DNA of 64,000 bases from Albugo candida (Eukaryota; Oomycota; Peronosporomycetes; Albuginales; Albuginaceae): positions 310,001-374,000 of the forward strand of contig CAJNAR010000003.1 in NCBI GenBank assembly GCA_905220665.1, written 5' to 3'. Made by a program: the position numbers and the translations under genes. Below are positions 46,220 through 57,303 of the stretch, one piece after another. How positions within the stretch are numbered: the stretch's first letter is position 1; every line of letters starts with the position of its first letter. A model generated the notes under the pieces. The model ran no database searches. It was not told the DNA's origin and was given only the letters and a program-made list of their open reading frames with translations.

Positions 46220-49200
46220 GTTTAGTACTGGTTGTCAGCGACGGAGATGTTCTGATACAATTCGAAAGCAAACGCAAGTTGAAAGGAAGTCGGAATCAAT
46301 TTTATGTGATTGTTTAGTGAGCTTTCACAATTAATACCTCTGAAGAGCGTATACCCTGTGGAACTACATATAGTTTAGTTGTTATGCCGTAGCGCTACAC
46401 ATGCTATTCGATTCACAAGAAGAGAACTAAGCTTGCTATATAAACTTATGATTATCAGTGCTGTTGGCTCAATTATAGCACTCGTATCGTCTATTCTCAC
46501 TGCTGCATGCCAAAACGGGTTTAAATACAAATTATACAACTTGCCACTTATAAATTGTTCGCTTAAGTGGCAACGTAGATAGAAGGAAATGGCTTCAATT
46601 AAAGATCAGCATAGTGGAGCCAGCAGCGTAGCAGCCCCTTCTTTTCGAATGACGCTGTAGCAATATATAATATAAGTTTGAAGTCGAATAGCGATAAGTC
46701 TAATTTGAACATTTCCAAAGATATACAAAGGTGGAGAAGGTGCTGATAGTGGCGAAAAGCAAAATACGAGGTTGTTATGGCGTATCCGACGTGCAACACA
46801 GCAAAAGCATGAATAGATGTTTAACCGTGCAGCTAACTAGCGCAAAAGGAAGCTCAGCAAAATGTCTCTACAGCTGTCGTTATAAGGAAAATGATTTCGA
46901 AGAAATCAACACAATTCGTAAAAGTTATGACATAGCTCATATATCTTATGGAGATCACGGACAAGTAGACGCAGTGCAACGAAACATAAGAAATGAGGAA
47001 ACTGGCATAGACACCAGTCAAGCCTTGCACGCTTGCGGTCAATGCATACGTCTCCAACAAACAACGAATTGTTGCCCTTGCCGTCAATGAATTTGGCTTA
47101 AATAAACGACGGATTAGTGGTCGGCGGGTAAGATAAGGATTTGGAGCCACTCGACAGAGGGCATTGTCGTCAGATGCATTACATCTCACTACCATACCAT
47201 GAAAAGTCCGACCCTCCGACGTATCGTACGATAGGTACACATTTAGTACCTTGTACCATTCATGTATCAAAAATGTACTACTTACAAGGGTAGCGTTTGT
47301 GAGCAAAGAGCAACATCTCAGCCTTTTTCTGCTTTTTGTTGTTTCATGTGTGAAGGAGAGGCTTTGAAACAGCACCGTTGTCGAGAAAAAGGCAAAAAAC
47401 GATTTGTGAGTGAAAACGAGAAGCAGTAGAGCAGGACAGTTGTTGTATTTCGGATAAAATGATCAATTACAGAAGCTTGGTGGTGGATGACATTGCGTTC
47501 TCCCGACTCTATGCTCCGCAAACCCTCAACCCTAAACCCAAGCTCATTTGAAGTCGGACAGGATGTAAGTATGCAAATGATATGCCCGTGACTCGGACTT
47601 TGTATTGACATACACATATCTGGCGATCTCCACCGACCGGATACGTTGGGTTGCGTACCCTACTTACCTACCCCTTACCCTTTATATTGGCCAAAACATT
47701 TTGATATACTCTGTGATTGGATAAAACTATGCTGATATGATTTTATCCGCTCGTCCCTCGTATACAAATGCTAACTCAGGTCGGAGAAGTGACGATATTC
47801 ATCCATATCGAATCCTTGAAAACATCCGCAGATCATATCCAGCGTCTGAAAGTTATGCCGTGTGCTATTGGAGTAGACCAGCGCACTTCTTAAAAGTAAT
47901 AGCTCTTCAGAATGAAGCGTCCACGACTAATGAGGAACGCAATAATGCACTAGACTTCTTAGGCTCTCTACTTATATGATCACAACAACTCGCTCAATTC
48001 ATACGTTGAATCATAAGAATTGAGAAGTGGCGTAATAAATGTACCTAAAACTTCTGGCTATTTCGAGTAAGTATCTTTTTGCGAAAATCGCAAACTAACA
48101 GTACCAACAACGCAGGGCATCATGTACAAGTAGTGAGATATAATCCATTTGAAGACAATGCTCTCTGTCGAGTGGCTCCACATCCCTGTCTTCTCCCTCC
48201 AGGCCAGTGATCTGACGTCTACTTGAGCCACATACATTGATGACAAGGGCGATATTCGTCGTTTGTAAGAGCACCCATTAGCATGTGTACAAGGGAAGGT
48301 ACGAAAGACTAAAGATCGAAGCAAGCTGTCAAGGAGAGGATCTATGTGTGATAAACAGACATCCGAGTCAACACATCATTGCGACATGATGCGTATTCGC
48401 CAGCGGGAAATCTCACGCAGGGAGCATCCAGCTCAGATGATCAAGACTTGCGATAAGGAAAGAATTGACCATTAAGGCCATCTCAGATGTTACGCGAGGA
48501 CAAGTGCGATTCACAATTGGACGTCGCCACAGCTGTGACAAGGACCCGTAGTAGGTGAGATGCGCGCTTTTGATAGCATTTTCACAAATGGTTGGTAGAA
48601 GTACAGCGGGTACTTTGAGACCACATAACCCAGTCAAAAGGATAGCTGATTGAACAATGTGTCAAAGACAAATTACCAACCGGTGCGTGAACAAATTGCC
48701 GCTTTAAGATTCAGTCATAAACACATATAAACATCCGATTGTTTTTCTTATCTCCTCGGATTGTTGCAACACCTATATTGCACACGTTTTATTGTTCTAC
48801 ACCAATATTGTGATACACTGAAATATATGAGAGCCGAGAAATCTGTCTTCGGTCGAGCGGGTGATCATTGTCGCTGGAATAGGAGATAAGACAGGCACGG
48901 AGATGCTAGCAATCAGCTTAACATCGCATACATCTTGTGTCCGTGCATGTAGATAATCTACTAGTTAGGCAAGAACATCACTTGGGTTTACTATACACAA
49001 GAGGAAGACTGCATTACAAAAGCAGGCAAGGAATAAAGCACATAATTAAGGCATACATTTTATCGAATTCATACGATACTTTCCACTTACTATTTTTGAA
49101 TGAAATGCTCTTCGAAGTAATAATTCGAAAGATCGTGCCAAAAACCATTTGTCAATCCTCCTTCTTTACTTTGATGGCAACATGTCTTAATTCGAATATG

Positions 49201-52013
49201 GGTACAATCACTTAGAAGCACCTCCTTTCTGTACGTTGCAGTCATGGACGACATATTTCCGGTAGAAGTGCTCCATCCGAATCAGAGACAGTTTTGAATG
49301 GTAATTTTGCAGCAAGAAGAAGCACTCTGTTTTAGTTTTCTGCGTTACAGATTGGAGGAAAGGAAAAGCGGTGGAGTTAATCGACTCATTCGACCACGGC
49401 GGACCACATGGAACTCGTGAGTCACAAAGGGAATAAGGTGGACTCTGTTTCTCGCTAGCAATATTAGAGAACGCAGCTGAATGTATGGAAGATCAGGCGC
49501 TCAAATGTGATGACAAATAAAAGAGTGTTGAAAATGGAGTTATGTATCTGCTGGTGAAAATCCCCTCTTTCACATTAGAGTACAAAAGAAGTACGAATTG
49601 ACCTTCGTTTACACCCAAAGTATCTGCTGAAGTAAAGAAATACGATATATTCTGTATTTTAGTCACAATTTATCACACCATTATGCGCACAAGTACCTCT
49701 CGGAAAACGAAGCATAGTTGAAAACCTACAAATACGAATGGAATACAGAGAACGCATAAGAAAGTACAGATTAAAAAAGCTGGTGGATGCAAAATGAACC
49801 ATGATAAACGCAAAATATAAAACAGGTGACACAATCCCTGAGCGCTGACAAGTACGATGTTAGGATTCATCAGAAATCTTCACCTCAAAGAGTCTTGATG
49901 CAATTCCTCACGGAGACGATCGTCAAAAGTTAAAGCGCGGTTAAGATGAATGGAAATAGTTAACTCGCGATGGGGTGATCTGCAAAAAAATCGTCAAGTT
50001 TTGCCTGTGGCCATGCTTTTCATTTTACGATGCGAGAGATAATCGGATGTGGTCATTGCATTAACTTTATGTTCATAACCTTTAGATTCTGTTTTTTACT
50101 CATGCCATCGGACGGTCGAGCATCTATTTGACGGAATCTTAGTTGCAATCACTCATGTTTGTATTCCTCATGGTACTCTGTTTGATGCACGTGCAGAGTA
50201 CAAACCCATATTGAGATGATCACAATGAGAGGCGACTACGACCCCTTTAAACAAAGTTACCGATCCTTTATTAGCTTGTTCTTGAAGAGTAGAGATCCGC
50301 AATCCAAGCACGTTGTTAGTTCTGGCAGATAGATGATACTACCAGTATTTTCGATGTCTAAATCTCGCTTGGGCTTCTAGTGCGTGGAATTACGTTCACA
50401 TTTCGTCGCGTGCGGTTAACGTCGCTGCAAGAATTGTATTCGACGTGAAAAAAAAATGGAATTACGTGGGAGCATATCACTCGTGCAATTGGCGGAAGAC
50501 GACTAACTTGAGTTCAGTTCCGCGGCATCAGAGTCATTCGACGAAATAATTGCTCTAACTCACAGTTCACGTCTTATATACGAGACGTGAGCTTTCAGGA
50601 GGACGTCGAGAAAACAAAAAGAGCCTTTGTAACTATATTTGTCTCGTTTGGTTTCTATTAGCCGACTTACGCTGTTAAAAACAAACTTTAAGGAAATGTT
50701 GGCATCTGTGAAAGAAGTGCGATTGCTGACGAAGAGCTCCAGAAGAAAAAATTCAATAAGTGAAATTCCAGAGAGCAGACACAATTATTTGTTAGTATGG
50801 AGACAGTCGATGCCGCTGGTCTTGTTTCCGTTATCTTATAGCACCAAGGAGGCTACTTAATCCGCTGCTGCAACTAAGAATATTTTTATCACGCATCTGT
50901 TTGGACTTGGAAACATGGCAAGAAGCTTTCTTCCCAGCAATTGCTGAAACTACTTGCTGTCAAATAAATCATACAGTCCCCAGAAAATGATCAAAGTGAT
51001 CACTTGCTTGAACAAATTCTGATATCTACAAGGGAAGAGAGTAAAATAAGCAAGACAAGCAAACGTCGGGACGTCTTCTTGTTGAAGCAAGAGGCAAGCC
51101 ATATTCCAATCGGAGAACGGATCTTTGTTATGGATTGGTGAGAAAACGAATCTGGCGAGTTCTGCACAAATTACAGCCGTTGGATGTTATATCAAGTGGA
51201 AAATGTCTATATTACTACAATTAGAGTATCTGACTTTGTATATGTTGATAATCAAACAGTATACAAAAAAATATCATGAGATACCTGTGAGCGTCGAAAA
51301 TATGTCTTGCTGTTGACAGCAGTTCTTTATTGCGGACTCTAAACCTCACCACGATACGAGACTATTTCCTGCTTGATAGAAATGTCGAAAAGCACTGTGT
51401 CAGTTAGATTGGGTGTCATTACTCGTTGTAATGTCTTGTACCAAAACCTCATTATGACCATTCTAAGAGATCTTTTCCTCTCGAATATATTATACATCGG
51501 AATGTGGCTGTCGTTTGCCAGAATACGACCAGCTGACGCTTGCTTGAGAGCGGATCTGACTGCTTCGCAACAAAACATGTAGTTTTAATTTCACGTGTGT
51601 AATGCTGATTTTAACGATATATCGTGGCAATCATAATCACCACGGGTAGAAGATATGCCTACGCTCAAGTCACAATGATGCTAGCTTTGTAAGATAATTC
51701 AGAATCACGACGGCCTATACGCTCCTTTTACCCAATTTGAGAATGTAAATAAATGAACGACCGTCAAAGCCTGCAAAGCAGAAATTTAGTGCAGAAGCCG
51801 GCGAAAACTAGCGTCTGAGCGTTAACGATATTACCCGAACCAGAAAAGTGGGTGGTGATCTGTATTCATGTGATAATCTACAGCTCTTAGCATTGAAAGC
51901 ACAGCATATACAGGTGAATGGTTGGCGTCGATGACGACAACGTTTTCGCTTACACGTTGGCAATTAAGAAACAATGGATGTTGAAGACAGTTATACAATC
52001 AATTTCTATCACA
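46220..52013. other. Gene-poor, AT-rich decayed region
   Basis: About 5.8 kb without a supported gene. It contains the second copy of the segmental duplication (about 50090-50560) and a perfect 10-bp stem-loop at 46541-46573 (TTGCCACTTA / TAAGTGGCAA). Short frames such as 46731-47090 and 48937-49215 begin on non-ATG codons and show no motif. I see no transposase, rRNA or tRNA. Confidence 0.45.
50090..50560. repeat. Second copy of the diverged segmental duplication
   Basis: Direct-orientation relative of about 44200-44720, with many substitutions and indels. It carries no open frame matching the first copy, so it has decayed. Confidence 0.7.
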
Positions 52014-53175
52014 CTACGAGATTACACACGCCAACGTGCAAAATCCACACGAAGGCGCGCTGTGATGCACAAGAAAAGCTTTTTTCTGCTGTTTTTGTAG
52101 CAATTCCCGAGTCACGGTTGGTACGCAAGGATCGATACCTGGACCAAATCTAAAACTGTGCTGAGATGGCTTGGCTGCTTCTTCTGGCGCAAAAGCAATG
52201 CGTTCTTTGGTATACTGATTTTCATAACTGTATTCTCCTGGACGCGATCGCGATCGAACTCGGCGCCACCCAGCTGGTAATCGAGTCATTGTCTTCGCAT
52301 TGGAAGGCGAAAGCAGTCTTCCTACTGGAACGATGAGCTTCCGGAACGCTTCGATGACATTTGTCGAGTCCAGCGCTGATGTTTCCAGAAATTCCATCGA
52401 ATGTTTATTCGCGAAACGAGCGGCTTCTAATGTCGATACTTGTCTGGAATTGGGAAGATGTGCCAGATCGCACTTGTTTCCAACCAGAACCATCACGAGA
52501 TTCTCGTGAGCGTACTGCTGCATTTGTCTCAGCCATCGCTCAATATTTTCAAAAGAAGTACGATTCGTGACATCATACACCACCATGGCTCCGACAGCAT
52601 GACGGTAGTACGCAGCAATGAGAGATTGGAATCGATCTTTTCCCGAGGAATCCCATACTTGTACTTTAATACGTCGTTTACCCACCCGAAGTGTACGCGT
52701 CGCAAATTCAAAACCTGAAAGGAATATGTGAATTTTATCGTATCAATGAGAAGCTATACGTACCGACAGTTTGTTCGCTGTGAGCATGAAATGTATTGTT
52801 CGTGAAACGTAGCACTAAATTCGATTTCCCAACTTGCGAGTCGCCAATCAAAACAACTTTGAGCGTTAGTGTCACATCTCTGTAAGATGTTGTGGATGAT
52901 AAAGGTGAGCTAGATACGGGGCTATCTATGTTGGAAGAAAGCGTTCTCGAGGTGAGCTGTTTGTAATAGGACGAAGAGATCGGGCAGACTTCTGTCGGTC
53001 GAGATGTCGATCGACTGTTTCCATACGGCTTGGAATCCAGTCGTTCGCGTGGTGAATTACGACTCGATTTTATTTCATTGCCAGGATTTCTATAGCTGGG
53101 TAGGACTGAACGAATAGAATGACATGATTGCATGGCTTCCATTCCGTTTTGATTGCTCTCGTGAATATGTGTCAT
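52014..53175 (-). CDS. Rab-like small GTPase fused to a WW-like module with C-terminal CAAX box, 2 exons
   Basis: CDS complement(join(52014..52714,52764..53175)), 370 aa. Start ATG 53175; the frame continues upstream only from a TTG. The G domain (about 107-270) is Rab11-like: G1 GDSQVGKS (111-118), switch I Thr in EQTVGFEFATRT, G3 WDSSGKDRF (158 on), G4 NKCD (217-220), G5 ETSAL. Rab proteins have WDTAGQ at G3, so the catalytic Gln is replaced by Lys. A disordered Ser-rich leader of about 100 residues precedes the G domain. After it comes LPAGWRRVRSRSRPGEYSYE, the first strands of a WW domain with its first Trp, but the second Trp position is Phe (IAFAP). The protein ends CVIS, a CAAX box, with cysteines just before it. 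The intron is 49 nt, GTACGT...TTTCAG. Confidence 0.85.
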
Positions 53176-53712
53176 ACTTGCAAAGATTGGTGCTAGCAAT
53201 GTAATTTTATATATTCTTGAAGGATGGAAATATTGCGTGATTTGTCCGTTCCCGAAAATATTCAATTGGGATGTGATTTTGTGAATGGGAGGGTAGGCTT
53301 TTGATCAATAGGTTTCCACAATATAGTTTTTTCGAGTTCTGTATAATGCGGTATATTCTTTTTTACATGAATGCGGCTTTTTTCACGCGCTTACTTGTGT
53401 GCATTAAGAAATCACATCCCTTTCTATTTATTTAGCGATGGGTCAGGATTCGAACGAACTTAATATCCTAACCGTACTTTGAGCTCGAATATGATCCATT
53501 CAATCAGCGAAGAAGCAGGACAGAGATTTTCTGGCTAGCACTTTATGTAGTTTATGCTGGCTGTAGTGATGACGCAATGGACGACATTATCTCCGGATAA
53601 GCTGATCGCTTTGTGATGCTGCCATGATATTTGTTACGTACGGTATATCCATTTCGATCATTGGTGTAAATGCAAACGCATTTTCACCGAATCAGAATTC
53701 GTCCATTTGCAT
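53176..53712. promoter_or_regulatory. Shared upstream region of the Rab-like and E2F genes
   Basis: The two genes diverge from this 537-bp spacer, so it should hold both promoters. I see no specific motif that I can defend. Confidence 0.35.
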
Positions 53713-55004
53713 ATGACACTAACCAAGCACATGGATACCTTACCAAGCACCAAACGTTCTCGAACTCTATCTGGGAGGAAAGACATAAATGAAAGCGAAC
53801 AAGTCAAATCCCATACTACCTCTGGCAAAGATCTACAACACCAACTCAATAAAACACCCCAATTATCGGATTTCCAGACGCCTAGCCCAAGCGTTAAAGG
53901 TACACATTCTGCACTTGAATTTTTATGTTCTAATTATGTTGGAGCCTACAGGCACCAAATCCTCGGTAGCAAGCAGATATGACAGCTCATTGGGTCTTTT
54001 GACGAAAAAGTTCGTTGAATTAATTCAGTCTACATCAACAGGCGACTTGGATCTGAATGCAGCAGCCGATTTGCTAGGTGTCCAGGTACTGTCCATATTT
54101 GTAATGAACCAGCCGTTTTCTGATACGATGAAGAAACGTCGGATTTACGATATAACAAATGTACTGGAAGGTATCGGACTGATCGAAAAGACGTCGAAAA
54201 ATAATATTCATTGGAGGTACGTTATGAGTTCAGTATCAAGAGCAAATTAAGCTATATGATTCGATGTAGAGCTTCCAGAGGAGGATCCAGCTCGAATGGG
54301 TTGAATTCTGTGACTGATGAGATAGCTCGTCATATAGCAGAGCTTGTCGATGAAGAAAAGAAGTATGATGACTACATTAGTTTGGTGAGTCAGAACATCA
54401 AGCGGTTATTTGACGAGGAAGCCTGTGATCCAGAATCAACGGAATATCTCTCATACATCACACATGGAGATATGAAAAAGCTTGATAGTTTCAGAGATCA
54501 GAGTGTGATGGCCATCAAAGCTCCTCCAGGGACAACTCTTGAGGTCCCCGATCCGGATGAAGGGATGCCTGCTGGAAAACGACGATACCAGATCTTTCTT
54601 AAATCAAACGGTAGGTCAAGTGTACGATCTTGAGCCACAAATTTCATGCATATGTGTAGACGGCCCCGTGGATGTTTATTTGATCCGACAGATACCGGAA
54701 GGTGATCACAATGTGCCTTTGCACGTAAAGGATGGTAGCCTTACACGGGAAGATGCCGTCGAAGGGGATACTATCGGTCTTGATCAGGTAATGCTTATAA
54801 GGCCCAGGTTGCATTTGTTAAGATTGCTTGTAGCGCTCATGTGACTCAGATAGCAGTCTCTATCGTCTTGCCCCTCTCAAGGTAATCTTCTAATCAGCAT
54901 TGCAGTGTTTGATCTCGTCTTCTTAGACTGATCCAGATTTCTGCTTTAATTTGGACGATAACGAAGGAATTTCCGACTTTTTTGCTGAGTACACAGAAGT
55001 CTAG
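53713..55004 (+). CDS. E2F transcription factor, 7 exons
   Basis: CDS join(53713..53899,53952..54085,54134..54216,54270..54610,54660..54787,54834..54881,54927..55004), 332 aa. E2F factors drive S-phase genes as dimers with DP and are held by retinoblastoma proteins. The winged-helix DNA-binding domain (about 71-130) has [28 protein letters not shown] and the diagnostic [19 protein letters not shown] leucine-rich dimerisation helix follows, then the marked-box block [20 protein letters not shown]. The C-terminus ([13 protein letters not shown]) is the pocket-protein binding motif, so this is a classical rather than DP-less atypical E2F. All introns are GT-AG of 46-53 nt. The exon-6 acceptor at 54833 was picked because only it keeps the Rb-binding tail in frame. 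Confidence 0.9.
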
Positions 55005-55050
55005 TTAAATAACATTATGATTTTATTTCAGCTATTTCAAAACTCATAAC

Positions 55051-55130
55051 GACAGCTGTGAGATTCGAACTCACGCAGGTTACCCCAATAGCTTAGCAGG
55101 CTATCGCCTTAACCACTCGGCCAAGCTGCC
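55051..55130 (-). tRNA. tRNA-Ser (anticodon GCU)
   Basis: The minus strand folds into a cloverleaf of 80 nt. The acceptor arm GGCAGCT pairs with AGCTGTC (one G-U pair). The anticodon stem GATAGC/GCTATT encloses the loop CTGCTAA, which reads GCT. A long variable arm follows, typical of class II serine tRNAs, and the T arm is GTGAG-TTCGAAT-CTCAC. No intron is visible. CCA is not encoded, as expected in a eukaryote. Confidence 0.93.
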
Positions 55131-55256
55131 AATATAGTTTACACAAGCTTAGCAAATTAATCAATGCTCGAAACCTAGGACAAGTAAAGCAAGAATGCTC
55201 GATTCTTCCATCGGCAGTCTATCCGAGCGCCTTATTCAAACCGTCGATCACCTCCC

Positions 55257-57281
55257 ATGAAACATCGATCAAAGAACAAACCAAAGTGCTCATCCTCAGG
55301 AGATAAGGCTCAAGTAAAGCATCCCAAAGTACAGTCATCCGCTTCATTCTCGCCATTAATCACACCCAACATTTTAAGGTACAAACAATCAAATTAGAAA
55401 ATCCCTCTCTTACCATCTATTAAGAAATCACAAATGCACCAACGTTACCATACTTCCGCAATTTACGAGTTTGGATGCGCTGCTTGAAAACGACATCGAA
55501 CAAGAGCAAAAAGAAGCGATTCAAAAAGCGAAAATGCTCAAAATTCAAAAAGAACGAAAATCATTAACCAAAAACACGCGCAAAATCGATACAAACTCAA
55601 AAGAATGCGAACTGAAAGCGATAGAAGCTCATTTATCGGCGCTGAAAGAAGAAAACGCACAAAACGGCGGTGAGCTCTGCACGCACGAGAACTTTGCGTA
55701 TGTGTTCAAACCAATGAAACGCGTACGTCTGCTGTCTTCCAAATGCAAATCTATTGACATTTGCGTGTAGCCGCTCCATTACGTCCCCTTCCGATCCACA
55801 AAACAAGAAATTGAGAGCTCCTTCCATTTGATTTACAGCGTCATGGAGAGCACCGGTAGGCCTCACACTCAGACTTGCTCCATCTGAATTTCGCGTTTCC
55901 TTAGACGAACAACAGCTGGCTGCATTTCTATGGAGCAAATCGCTTTTCTTCTTTTTCACATGCAAAGGCATCGAGACGGATAGAAAAGTCCCATTTCGAA
56001 TAAGCAAATGGCTTTATACCACCAGTTCGTCACACACTTGATACTTGCTGAGCCTCACACGTGCTGAAGTGATCACACACAGAAGCTCACATATTGTCAG
56101 AGGATGCTTTAGCAATCTCCTTCTCCTTCTGTCGTGTACCTTTGGTCCTGTAGAGGTACGAAAAGATCGCGAACAATTATATTTTCCAGTGACATTGAGT
56201 CGTGCTGAAGCGGATTTTGGAACGAGTTCCAATTGCTATATTCTGTTGGTGTCCGCAAGACGAAAGCCTTCAAAGAAGACTCCAAACTCGGCTTTGTGGA
56301 ATGGAATGGCGACCGAGCATTTACGACTTTCTCGATGCATTCCGAAGTTTTGGCTTTCAAGACGGCAAAGGATCCATGGTAACGCGGTCCAAACGAGAAA
56401 ATCTCACTGAAAAAGCCTCAGCAATACCCTGGCCGATGCTGAATATGCAGTACCTCATGTTATTTCTCCTTTTATGTCTTCGTGCCAAGTGAGTCGACGA
56501 GCAATCAAACCCACCAGTCTTACATTTTGTGTGCAGAGTGCTTCCTATGGATGCCTATGATGCATTCAGCTTCACACTCTTTCTTCTCAAAATTCACTTT
56601 GAGCCACATATTCACGCACAAGTTCACCAGCTCGCCTTGCTTTGCATCGAATCTATTCTGGAGTTGTTTTCGTCAGAAGAGTGGATCGCAGAATGGGCGC
56701 CTTCGCTGATTTTGAGAATAGTTGGCAAAGACGGTTTGTTTGATACGCTGACGGAATGGCTGGCTGTGACTCGATGCTTCCCGCACACCACCCGAGGACT
56801 CGAATTGAAATCTACGTTGGCAGTGTACGTTTTGGAGCGTCAATTGGGGATCTCGGTAGGCAAACAGTGAATGGATTATCTGACTCACAAGCGTGCTGAT
56901 GCGTAGTGTTCCAAAAGAGTTGTGATTCCATTGTCGGCCGAATACGTCCTACAAATTGTCAACAGAGTCGTCGAAGAAACTCGCAACGACAGCCACAAAG
57001 AAACATCAAACTCGCTTGTCGTTTGGGACAATCTCTGCAAGAAAGTAGCTTTCATGGATTTCGCATTGCAAGCCATTCCAGATGCTCCAATTCGGAAAGA
57101 AGTCAAAGCTCTCATAAAACGATTGGATTTGATTGTTCTTACTACAAAATCGACAATGAATGCGAAATGGTATGAGGTGCGTAGATCGTTGTATCATAGT
57201 CGCATTATTGAAGCGTTGGTCTGCCAGCTCAAGACCCTAGTGACGTTGATGCATCGCAAATACTCGATTCTTGGTTCTTGA
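55257..57281 (+). CDS. Helical protein, possibly SLF2/FAM178-like, 9 exons
   Basis: CDS join(55257..55378,55425..55722,55771..55855,55905..56024,56070..56155,56211..56378,56451..56488,56537..56855,56907..57281), 536 aa. The N-terminal 50 residues are basic, then comes a coiled-coil-prone Glu/Lys stretch (DIEQEQKEAIQKAKMLKIQKERK). The rest is helical: SSFHLIYSVMES, SNLLLLLSC, EWRPSIYDFLDAFRSFGF, YLMLFLLLCLRAK, HQLALLCIESILELF, and RKEVKALIKRLDLIV. The pattern recalls the SMC5/6 localisation factor SLF2, but I recognise no exact motif, so that is only a guess. The splice between exons 4 and 5 is ambiguous (56024/56070, or 56028/56083 with a GTCACA donor); the others are clear. The last exon ends 22 bases from the converging CDC5 gene. 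Confidence 0.7.
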
Positions 57282-57303
57282 TCTCTGGAATGGAAATACT
57301 AAG

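Noticed and set aside
47515..47540. Telomere-like CCCTAAACCC motif
   Set aside because: Only one and a half units occur; a single short match in AT-rich debris is not a telomere.
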